A DNA stretch of 64,000 nt, taken from the NCBI GenBank assembly GCA_028751875.1, contig CM054167.1, positions 19,302,559 to 19,366,558 of the forward strand. Direction: 5' to 3'. This stretch comes from Rapana venosa. Lineage: Eukaryota; Mollusca; Gastropoda; Neogastropoda; Muricidae. Of the stretch, positions 46,801-59,265 are shown piece by piece. A model generated the notes under the pieces. That model did not search any database. It saw only the letters and a list, made by a program, of their open reading frames with translations, and was not told the origin of the DNA. Both the position numbers and the translations under genes were made by a program. How positions within the stretch are numbered: the first letter of the stretch is position 1; every line of letters starts with the position of its first letter.

Positions 46801-49800
46801 CACACACATGCACACAACTACCCACACCACACATTCACACACCAACACACTCTACTCACACACACATCACATCCTCCCTTCCCCAACCATACACACACGC
46901 ACTGGACTCAAACACCCCCATCCACCACACACACACACACACTCTACTCACCCCCCACCCCCGTTATGTTTGCCTGTCGGGTTCGACAATGACTTCCAAA
47001 ACGGCAGAGGAGGCAGCTACTGTTTCAGAATTTGGGCAGAAATTTGATTATACTGGAGATGCCTTGCCCACAGTACATCTCCACTCTCTCGGCCAAGTGG
47101 GCATAAGGACAGTCAGCGTTGGAGATGTTCTCCAAAGGCCAACCAGCCCCCAGGGCTGCAGCACATAAAGACTGTGCAAGCCAAGCCTCCTAGTCAGAGA
47201 GTCATAATTGATCACTAAAGACTAAGCTGTAAAGTGGAAATCCATGAGTGGGAAAGAAAGCCACTGATCATAGTTACAGCCTCTCACTTTGCTGTTGTTG
47301 CCCCCCAGCGTCAATGGTCTAATCAAGAACTGTGATAAAGTCCAGGCGCTTGCTTCACACTTTCCTTAATCCTCTCACCGGAAGCCGTCAGCGGTGGGCG
47401 TCTTGTCCAGATACTTCCACTCCAGCAGCATGCCGTTCTTGGAGGCGGAGAACTCCAGGATCTTGTAGGCGTTGTCCTCGATGGTCTCCCCTTGGGACTC
47501 GATGACCACCAAATCCTCCACAGGCCTGGTGTGGTCAGGGGGGTAGCAGTGCAGGGAGAACAGGCGCGAGTGGTTGTTACCTGTCGAAAGCAGACTTTTG
47601 AAATATTTGATTATTTCGAGGATCATGGAATAAACACTTATGTTTTTGTTGTTGTTTTTTTACATCCAGTCCCTGTGTATATGCGGTTTTTGTAAATTCT
47701 GTCATCCGTTCCCACCAGCTCACAATAGCCTACTCTTCGGAAAAGTGGAACAGGGTTGTAGTGAGATGTTTCTATGCAGGTACTGCTGAAAGGGGCGTTA
47801 AAGCCAAAACAATGAAGCAAAAATAAAACAAACAAAAGATCTTCAACCCCATCCCCCACCCCCAAAAAAAGAAGTCGAGACAAAAAAACTAACCCACAAC
47901 AGCCCCCACAAAAAAGTCAACAAATGAAGTAGTAGTGCAATCATTTAAAAATCCCAAATTGTTTGTTTGTTTGTTTTGTTGGCTGCTTCAACTTCTGTGA
48001 CATTCCAGTCCCGCTGTTCCCATACAGCTCATTCCAATCACAGCCTGGTCACAAGCACTCGCAAACGGGATGGGACAGACTGGTGGTTAGAGTCTTGCGC
48101 TTATGATCTGATGGCCTGAATTCAGGGGGATGGGATAGCCTAGTGGTTAGAACATTGCGCTCCCAATCTGATGACCCGGGTTCGATTCCCGTTCAAGGGG
48201 ATATTTTCCCCTGGAGTTAACATCAGTGCCGACTCCACTCTCCCCAAAAGTCTTTCGGATGAGACTATAAACTGAGGCCCCGTGTGTGAACGCATGCAGA
48301 GCATCTTGCGCACACGTTAAATCTTGTTCTGCTTTTCGTAAGAGTAGGCCATTGTGTGGCGGTGGGAATAGATGACAGAATGTACAAAAATGCATACACA
48401 CAGGGACTGGATGTAAAAAAGCACATAAGTGCTTATTCCATTATCCTTGATATAAAAGAATAAAATTAAATTAATTAAAATTCAAGACCAGATCAAGCCA
48501 CTCCCTGAGATGCCCATTCAAGGAGATTTTCCCCTGGAGTTAACATCCATGCTGACTCCACTCCCCTTAAAGTCATCCAAATGAGACTATAAACCAATGT
48601 CCCATGTGTGAACACAAGCAGAACGTCTTGTGCACAGGTTAAAACCCGTTCCATCTTTCAAAAGAGCAGGCCATTGTGTGCCGGTGAGAACGGATGACAA
48701 AATTAACAAAACTGCATACACATGAGGACTGGATGTAAAAATGCACAGGAGCGATTTTTCCATTGTTCTGGAAATCTTCTTCGCAGAATGCTAAGACAGC
48801 AAATACTTATTGTCTGTCATAATCATGGGTGAAAATGTGTTGTACTGCTGTTAACTCATTGAAGTTGCAGCTTCGGCACTCCTCTCCTTCATTGTGATGT
48901 GCCAAAGCTTAAGCTTCGTCAGAATTACGAATTTTTAAAAATACACAAAGTGATGTTCAACTCAACGGAAAGTACTCTGGCCTGTAGGGCAATCATTTTT
49001 CTAAACACAGTTGCTTTCCTTGACCATAAGCTTTCCTAGTTTGTGTCTGTTGGCTAATTTTGTTGGATATGTCAACAAGTGATATCTTTGGGATTTCAGG
49101 CTCTCAAGTGTTATGATTCTTTAAAAAAAAAAATCTGTTGTACAAAAAGTGACATCAGATGGATTCAGCTAGCTTCAGGGAACTTTACTATGGTGAAAAT
49201 TCACATTGAAGGGGATTAGTTGATGAACAGCTCAAGGCATGTAAGATACGCAGATCTAATTTTCAAAACTTTTTATTTTTCAGCATTCAGTGACATATTT
49301 TGAAAATTTGTAAAAAATAAATACAGTCATCTATTGAAAAACTGTGAAACAATCTCAAAAGTGGACATCATAAACTTTTCAATGATGTATAATGAGTATG
49401 TCATTATTACGTTGGGTAGGTCTGCTGAATTTTTCAAATATAGCCAAAATCACGCGTCACCACAAAATGGCGGGATCCATTTCACTGCGACTCCAATGAG
49501 TTAAGTGTCTAACACGTCAGTGGGACAAAATTGTTATCTGGAAAAAAAGGCAGGAGAATGGACCACGAAGGCAGAAAAACAGACACGAGGTGACAGGAAG
49601 AAAAGGATAAAAGTGGAAACAAAGAGAGGGACAGAAAAGAAGAAATTTTTAACCCAGAATTTCTAGAAGGTGGGAATGCTATTTATACTAACAGCATTTC
49701 CCCCCCCCCCCCCCCCCCATGACAGAATTCTCAAAAATAAAAAATGGAAATAAAAAATTTTGTTTTCTCCAAACCTTCCAGAGGCTTGACCCCCTTGTAG

Positions 49801-50263
49801 ATGATCTCGAAGTAGTCGGAGAGACTCTCCGGCTGGCTGTGAAGCACCGCCCCCTGCACCACCTGAGAGATGGGCTCCGACAGCAGACGTGAGTGGATGT
49901 TGGCGTACGCCGCTGCCTGAGCCTCCTTGCGCGGCCTTCCTCGCCCCTGTCCCACCTGATGACAGTGGTATTGGATACACCATTGTTGTTGTGCAGTCTG
50001 GTGGTCTGGTGTTTTGTTTTAAATTTCATTCCTCGGCTAGAGCTCTGAGGTTGTTCACCAATGGTGAGATTTTTGCACATGTGACCATTTTTGCTAAGGA
50101 TGAAGGTAACTGCATTCCGATTTCAGGGATTTTGTTTTGTTTGTTTTGTTTAATGTCTTTTCACTACATGGTGATTTAGACACACCCGCATTCATACCAA
50201 AGTACCTATCTCTCTCTCTCTCTTTTTCTCTCCCTTACACACACACACCCACACACTCTCTCT

Positions 50264-50338
<75 letters not shown>

Positions 50339-53300
50339 CATATATATACATAACTATATATATATAATACATAACTAATTACAATGATGTCAGGGATGTA
50401 TACTGGGTATGTTCGTGTTTCCATTACCTACCAAACACTGACATGAATCAAGGGATCTTTATTAATGAGCATATCTGATCTTCTGTCCATGTATTAATAT
50501 ACACAAAGAGAATTCAGGCACTGGCAGGTCTGCATTTAAAACTGACCTGGAGATCGCCCTTAAGTCACTAGATTTGAACCCACGACTTCATGGACCCATG
50601 GGACTGAAGTCGAACGGTCTTAAACACTGAGCTATACCATCCCTCATACAGTCAGTAAATAAAAACGCTGTCATATAAACGAATGTGTAGTTTTTCGTTT
50701 ACAAATACGGACTTGTTTGCTGTAGCACACTTTATTTATTTATCTATTTATTCTTTTATATCGAGGATAATGGAATCAGCACTCATGTGCTTTTTTATAT
50801 CCAGTCCCCGTGTGTATGCGGTTTTGTCAATTTTGTCACCTGTTTCCACCGGCATGGCCTACTCTTCTGAAAAGCGGAACAGGATTTAACGTGTGCGCAA
50901 GATGTTCCGCATGCGTTCGAACACGGGGCCTCGGTTTATAGTCTCATCCAAAGGACTTTGACAATCAGTTCGATTTTTTTCCGTCAAACTGGGAAGAAAG
51001 GGCGAGGAGGCTGGGAATCGAACCCAGAACCTCACGGTTTACTTGTTGGCAGGCGAACATCTTAACCATCCCGCCACCTTCCTTCCACACTCGCGTGCAC
51101 CCAACCACCAACCACCCATGATACCCCCACCCCCGTTCCTCAGCTAGAGCTCCGAAGTTCACCAATAGTGAGATTTTGCGTATGAAATGCAACCCCCCCC
51201 CCCCCCCCCCCCCCCCCCCCATGAAGGCAGCTGCACTACGACTTCAGGGATAACCACCCACCCACCCCGTACAAATAAAACTACACTGCTGACAACACAA
51301 CAGAGAAGAATTTTTTTTTTTTAATTCAAAAAAAAAAAAAAAAAAAAAAGTCATCCGAGCGCTTTGATTTGTTGCTGGACAAGATTCAGCGCTATATAAA
51401 TTCCATACATTATTATTAGAAGAAGGGAGGCACTGTGGTCGAGTGGTTTAGGCGGTCAACTCGTGATCCCGAGGTCGCGGGTTCGATCCCCCGCTCGGCT
51501 CGGTGTTGTGTCCTTGGGAAAGACACTTTGCTCCTATTTTCCTCACTCCACCCAGGTGTACAAGTGGGTACCAGCTCTGCTGGGGAAAGTATCTGGCGAC
51601 AGACTAGCGTCCTGTCACAGGGGTGGTGAAAAACCATCAGTTCGCTTAATGCTACAGAAACCGGGAGAAGCTCCGGCTCTATGGGCCTTCTGGCTCGAAA
51701 GAACATACATTATTATTGGAAGATGCCTGCTCACCAGCACACCATCATAGTAGATTTCACAGATGAGCTCCACGTCGGGATCGCCCTTGAACGGCTGGGT
51801 GTAGAAGCGACGGGCGTGGGCGGGATCCACAGCGCGGAACAACGCCGTCACGCCGATCCCCACCTGCAACACCACGAAGATGATAATAATGATAATAATA
51901 AATGGAATCTATATAGCGCTGTATCTTGCACAGACAAATCAAAGCGCTTGCACTCAACTCATTCTTACAGGGGGGACGGGATAGCCTAGTAGTTAGAACA
52001 TTGCGCTGGCAATCTGACGACCCGGGTTCAATTCCCGTTCAAGGGGATATTTTCCCCCTGGAGTTAGCATCAGTGCAGATTCCATTCTCCCCAAAGTCCT
52101 TCGGATGAGACTATAAACCGAAGTCCCGTGTCGCGAACACACGCAGAACATCTTGCGCATACATTAAATCCTGTTCTGCTTTTCATAAGAGTAGGCCATT
52201 GTGTGCCGGTGGGAACAGATGACAGAATTGACAAAACCGCATACACACGGGGACTGAATGTAAAAAAAGCATATAAGTGCTTATTTCATTATCCTTGATA
52301 TAAAAGAAAAAGAAGAAAGAAAGAACAGTCATGCAACCAATAGCAAGTAATAGTTCTAACAAGTCCAAATGCACACACACACACACACACACATTATACA
52401 TTTTGGCAGGGTGATGGAGTTTTTGCCTGTTGAAAAGCAGGGATAGCTATGAAATGAAACAGGAGAGAAAATTCTTAGGTTTGAAACAAGTATGTCTTGA
52501 GGCCAGATCTAAAAGAGTCACAAGAAGAAAACAGTTGATACCTTTTTTTTTAGCATTATTTACAATTTTTCTTTTCTTTTCTTTTTCCTGTCTGAGATAC
52601 TACTTTGAGGGTAGGTACTGGTACAATTTAGTCAAGTCAAGTCAAAATTTTATTTCCAGATGGTACATTGAATAAGAAATGCATTTTGCTTTTTTTTTTT
52701 GTACAGGCAGTGTGGCGGTCTATGGAGAAGTTGTGAAGTATTTTACAACTCTTCCCCTGTGGGGATGCTGGGGGGGCCTGTCAGTATAAATAGCATCCCC
52801 GCCTTCTAGAAATTCTGTGCGAGAAAGTCCCTCTCTTTCTGTTCCTCTCTTTGTTTCTGTCTTTTTCCTTTTCTTCCTGTCACCTCCTTGTCTATTTTGT
52901 CCGCTCGGTCCATTCCCTAAAAAAAAAAAAATAAAAAAATAAAAATTTTCTTCATTCTTCGTTTGTTGTTGTTGTTGTTGCTTGATCCATTCTCCTGCCT
53001 TTTTTCCCCCAAAAGACTTAAAATAAAGTTGGATGCATTGGGCCTGACTTGTCAGGCACTTAATAGCAGTGCAACGCATTTTCACTCATATGAAGATGAA
53101 GAAAGAAGAAGAAGAATGTACCACTTTTCATTATTCATTTTCATTCTTACTGAAACTACAATGTAGATGTGCTCACTGGTTCATTTTACAGAATGTGTCA
53201 AACATTAAAAAAAAAACACCACCTACAATTTGCCCATTGCTGGACACATATTGTTTAACACCTTAAAGCCAGGACCCACCCTTAGATCAAAGGCTTTGGA

Positions 53301-54702
53301 AAGCATTCTCCGTGGCTGGGAACCTTCAATAACAGGTTTGATGGTACAAGGTACAAAACTTGGGTTCTTGTTTTGACACGTTTTGACTTAACACTTACTT
53401 CCTTGGTTAGAACCTATCTGGTAGATGCATCATGTACGTTTTTTTCATCGAGGCCTGAAGCGTTGTGGGGCAAGAAAAATGTCTAATAAAAAAGGTCTGG
53501 GTGATGTAGAGATTCTATGCATGCTTGACATTGATGAGAATGAAAGTAATGCTGAAAATAGACTAGATTTTGAAGAAAGCAGAAAAGAAGAAAGAAGTTA
53601 ATGAAAATGTACCAAATGACACTGAGCCAGCACAAATTTGAACAGTCACTATAGTGTAAGGAGTAGCCATAAAAACACATAGACATCCCCCTTTTCCAAT
53701 ATGTCAGTCAAACATTGCCAACGCAATATGCTCAACATTCCAAATAAAAGAAGAATTTAGCATCCATTTTTTATTAAGCATACTAGATTTGGTGTATATT
53801 AGACTTCATCTAGGTTGTTTTTTATATAAACAGGGATTTGTTTACAAGCAGTCAAATTCTGACTTTTTTCCCATTGCATGCACACTGATTTGTCTGTAAC
53901 GCCATTAGTCAGAATAGTGTTGACAGAAACACGGACAAACTTCCTGGGTAGCATTAACTGAAGACAATACGTGAGAGGGTTTTCAGTTCCACAGCACTAA
54001 GCATTTGGAAACAGTTGCAACATTTTTTTTTTAAAGGGTGGCGCTGCTCTTGTGGCGACGTGCTCTCCCCGGGGAGAGCATCCTGAATTTCACGCAGAGA
54101 AATCTCGTGACTTAAAGTGGTATACATAAAATCATGACCCCCTTTGGATGCTGCTTCTTCTTAGATTTCGCCCTTTGTTTATGTAGCAATATGTAAGGTC
54201 TTTGTGTCTTCATTTATGTGAATGAGTTTGTGCATACTTATGAGTGTGTATATGTGTGTATTTTTTGTGTCAAAGTCAAATTTTTATTTCCTGATTGTAC
54301 ATTGAATAAGCAATGCATTTGCTTTTTTTCCCCCCCCCATCATTTTTCACCATGGCAATACTCACTATAAAGCAATGGACATAGAAGCCCATGGCAATAC
54401 TCCCTTTAAAACACAGGACATTGAAGCTATGAAGGTAATACTCACTTTAAAACACAGGACGTCGAAGCGTGAAGCCATGGCTATGCCAGCTTCCTCCAGA
54501 TCCAGCTTTTCCATCTCTTTCAGCAGCATCATCATCTTGTCTGACAGTGGAAAGTTCCGCTCTGCCACCTGAGATTCCGACACTGCAGCGGTTCGAATCT
54601 TCTCTGAGGTTTCATTCTCTGCCGCTTGCTTTTGCTGTCACACAGATTAGACATAGTGTTACTTGTCTGGAAAAAAAACTTGCTTATTGTTTTGAATGTG
54701 TT

Positions 54703-54777
<75 letters not shown>

Positions 54778-54837
54778 TGTGAGTGTGTGTGTGTATGTGT
54801 GTGTGTAAGAGATTCTGTGTGTGTGTGTGTGTGTGTG

Positions 54838-54868
<31 letters not shown>

Positions 54869-54887
54869 TGTGTGTGTGTGTAAGAGA

Positions 54888-54922
<35 letters not shown>

Positions 54923-56850
54923 GTGTGTGGTGACTCTGTGTATGTGTGTATGTGCACATGGGTGGATATGTGTGTGTGTGTAAGTTATCACGGTTGTTAT
55001 TTCATGGCTTTTCACTATACGAAATATCACACCAAAGAATAATAGTATGTATGAGTGATTGCAAAATCTCATCATTGGTAAACCCCAGAGCTCTTGCACA
55101 GGAACACCCCTCCCCCACAAAAAAAAAAAAAAAACCCACCAAAATATCAACCAGGGAAATAACATGCATCTGAAGATACTGATGCAAAGGAACCTCACCC
55201 TCGGTGACGGTGAAGATAATAATAATAATAATAATAATAAATGGAATTTATACAGCGCTATATCTTGCAAAAACAAATCAAAGCGCTTGATACTGATGCA
55301 AAGGAACCAAACAAAACAACAAAAATGAACAACTGTAGAAATATCATGCAACTTGAAGATGCTTACAAGAGGATCACCCCCCCATCAGTGGACATATCGC
55401 AGATACTCACGCTGAGGAAGGATCGGAAAGAGTCGAAGTCGGTTTCGCTCTGCTGGTGCACTTCTTCTCTCAGAGACTCTTTCCCACAGTCGTCCAGCTT
55501 CATGATCTCCTCGATCTTCATTGTGCGCAGGATCTCTATGCCACGCTGGAAACAGTCATGCTGCACGCATGTGCAACACACGCATGCACACACACAAACA
55601 CACACACATGCACACACACACACACACACACACACCGGTGGGAACGGATGACAGGTGAGTCTTTATTCCAGTATCCTCAAAATGAAAAGAACAAGTTAAA
55701 TTTTAAAATATTCAAACACACACTCGCATGCACACACAGAAGCATACATAGATCCACACACACACATACATACACTCATCCATACACACACAACCACATC
55801 ACTATTTGAAAATTATTTCAGCTTTAAAAAAGAAAAAAGTATACTTTGTGTTGGGATACATAAAGCGCATGTTTACTTTTCTTCCCTAATAATAGCAATG
55901 TCCATTTGCTCAACAGCTATCCAAGGACTCTTAAGTGTTTTGTTAACAAGATATATGCAGTCTCTCTCCTCTCTTGCGTTCTTGATAAAAGCCCGCCTCT
56001 GCTCCACCTGACCCTTGATACTGCTAAGCGGTGCATGCTTCGGATGAGACTATAAACCGAGGCCCCCTGTGCGAACGCATGCAGAACATCTTGCGCACAC
56101 GTTAAATCCTGTTCCGCTTTTCGAAAGAGTAGGCCATTGTGTGCCAGTGGGAACAGATGACAAAATTTACAAAACCGCATACACACGGGGACTGGATGTA
56201 AAAAAGAACATGAGTGCTTATTCCATTATCCTCGATATAAAATAATAAATAAATAAATGCTTCTTCTCTGCTCTTGAACACTCCCGGTGGGGTGTGGTAT
56301 CGAAATTCCCCCGTGGGGATGCCAAAGGCCTGCCAGCATACATAGCATCCCCACCTTCTGGAAAGTCTATGCTGGGAATTCCCTCTTTTCTATCCTGCCA
56401 CAAAAATACCACTACTGGAGCTTTAGCCAAGGAAAGGGAAGGAAGGGGGGGGTGGAAAGAACAACCCCCCCCCCCCCCCCCCCCCCCCCGAAACCTATGC
56501 CACTGTTACTCAGCAAGCTGTCAAGAGATCTCTGCTTCTTCCCCAGGGGGCCAGCATCTTGAGGGCAGTGCCCTATCTCCTCTCCCTCACAAGAAAACCC
56601 CAAAAAATAAAACAGTAAATTTCTTCCCCATCTTCTCTGTGTTCCCTGACTGGGTAGGGTGTGTAGTGCTTGGTCTTCTCCTGTCCTTGTCACTCTGCAG
56701 GAGGTCTGCCCGCTGGCCTCAGCTGACACAGTCGCAACTTCTGAGCAGTTCATTTCATTGTACAAGGTTGCATGCTGGGTATGTTCACGTTTCAGTGACC
56801 CACCAAACGCTGACAGCAATTATGGGATCTTCAACACGCATGTGTGTGTA

Positions 56851-56927
<77 letters not shown>

Positions 56928-57396
56928 TATATATATACACACACACACAAACAGAATTAAGGCACAGGCAGGTCTGCAGTTGAAGTTGACCTGGGAGATC
57001 CTAAAAATCCCTCCCACCCTTAATTCAACATCCCCATAGTCAGACTGCAGCTACCCTCATGGTGGGCATAAATGGTCGCATACGCAAAATCTCACCACTG
57101 GTGAACCTCAGAGCTCTAGCCGAGGAATGAAAAAAATAAATCAGCAGACACCGGGATTCAAACGCACGGCGTCATGGACCCACAGGATCGAAGTCGAACA
57201 GTCTTGACCTCTCGGCTATCCAATCTGTCCGTCCTTCCCCATCTTATTACTCCAACCAGTGGGTCGGTGGTCTAGAGGTAACGCGCCCGTCTAGAAAGCA
57301 AAAAGTCCGGGTCGGAAGTGTGCGGTGGTTCAAATCCCGCTTGGGCCCGAAACTTTTCCCCCATCCATTAGACCATGAGTGGAGGTCTGGGCGCTA

Positions 57397-57427
<31 letters not shown>

Positions 57428-59081
57428 CGTGTGTTACACAAAATTATTCAGCGCACGTAAAAGAACCCACGGCAACAAGAGAGAGTTGTCCCTGGCAAAA
57501 TTCTTAGAAAAAAAGCCACTCTGATAGGGAAACAAATACAGTTGCAGACAAAAAAAAAAAAAAAAAAAGGGTGGCGCTGCTCTTGTGGTGTTGACGCGCT
57601 CTCCCTGGGGAGAGAGAGAGCAGCCCGAATTTCATGCAGAGAAATCCTCGTGACAAAGTGGTATAAATGAAATAAATGAACCACTGCTACGTCCCAAACC
57701 TTCCCTTCTCACCTTGACAGCCCTCTTGCTGAGGCCCAGACCCCGGGTGAGGAAGAATCCACCCAGGGTGAGGACGCCAGTGAAGAGGGGCTTGGTGACG
57801 AAGATGAGCTCCTCGGCCTCAAAGTCGATCTTCAGGTTGAGGCGACTGGCCGACAGCGCATTGCTCAGCGTCTGGATGGCATTGACCCTGTCCGGGCAGG
57901 TCGCGAAAAACTTCATGAACTGAGCCAGACGGTTCGCCTGCGAAAAAACACAAACACGGCGGAAAGTTCTTTCATGTCCGGGATCGGTTTACTATAAAAA
58001 AAAAAAGGCAGGATTTTTTTTTTTTTAACTGGCATTGTTGAATTTGTCTGAATCTTAAAGCTTTAGATAGATTCGTTAAAAAATTTTTTTTTCTTAAATG
58101 CTCACTTGGAAAAACAGATAAAAACATAACAAATCACGTATTTGTGATGCTCCACCACATAATGAGTAGGATTGCCCCCAGAAGTCAATTTTTAGTATTA
58201 GACATAATCATAATTTGCAACAAAATAATGGCTATTTAATACAAAAAACAGATTGAAAATTGGACGATTCTATGAAAAGTTATGACAACTTGAAATGATA
58301 AGACTGCAGGAAGTGGCAAAATCAGAAACTGACAAGTTTAGCATTATTGTTATTAGGTGGTCAGAATGAGGGCTTGGGTATATTAAAAACGTGTTTAAAA
58401 GCAAACGGAAACAAAATTATGCCTTGATATTTCATTACAAGGTAGAATAATGGCTGTAGTTTTATAATTAATCAAAATCTCAAAATCGACAACCTGACCC
58501 CCCCACCTCCCTAAAATGGCTCCTACCAGAAAAGTGGGTCAGGTTCTAAGCGACTCATTTCTTGCTGGAGCATCACATTTTAAAAAAAACCAACAACAAA
58601 AACACCAACCTAAAAAATAACTGGGACACATACTCCTAAACAAAAAAATATTTAAAAACAATACCCAAAGAAGCTTCCACTTCAGAAGTGTGTGTGGTTT
58701 GGTTTTTTTTGCTGTATATTTCATCCATTTAAAAAACTAAAAAAATGTCAACCATAAATGATCATCGAAGAATCTGAACAACAACAGGAGCAGACTGAAA
58801 ACAATCACTGTTTCTGTAATATACGATAACAGCTGTATACATGCCTAATTCACTCACGCCTTGGTAACAAGAATGACACACACATGCAAGGCAGCAACCC
58901 TCCCCCCTGCCAAAACAAGAAACCCCTTTCATTCTCACAATTCTTCCAGCAGGTGGTCTAGAGGTAACGCGCCTGTCTAGAATGCGAAAAGTCCGGGTCA
59001 GGTGCGTGCGTGGTTCGTACCCCGTTTGGGCCCGAAATTTTTCCCCATCCATTAGACCATGAGATGGTGGTCTGGGCGCTA

Positions 59082-59112
<31 letters not shown>

Positions 59113-59230
59113 CGTGTGTTACATAAAATTTTCAGCGCACGTACAAGAACCCACGGCAACAAGAGAGTTGCTCCTGGCAAAATTCTTAGAAAAATGCCAC
59201 TCTGATAAGGAAACAAATACAGTTGCAGAC

Positions 59231-59265
<35 letters not shown>

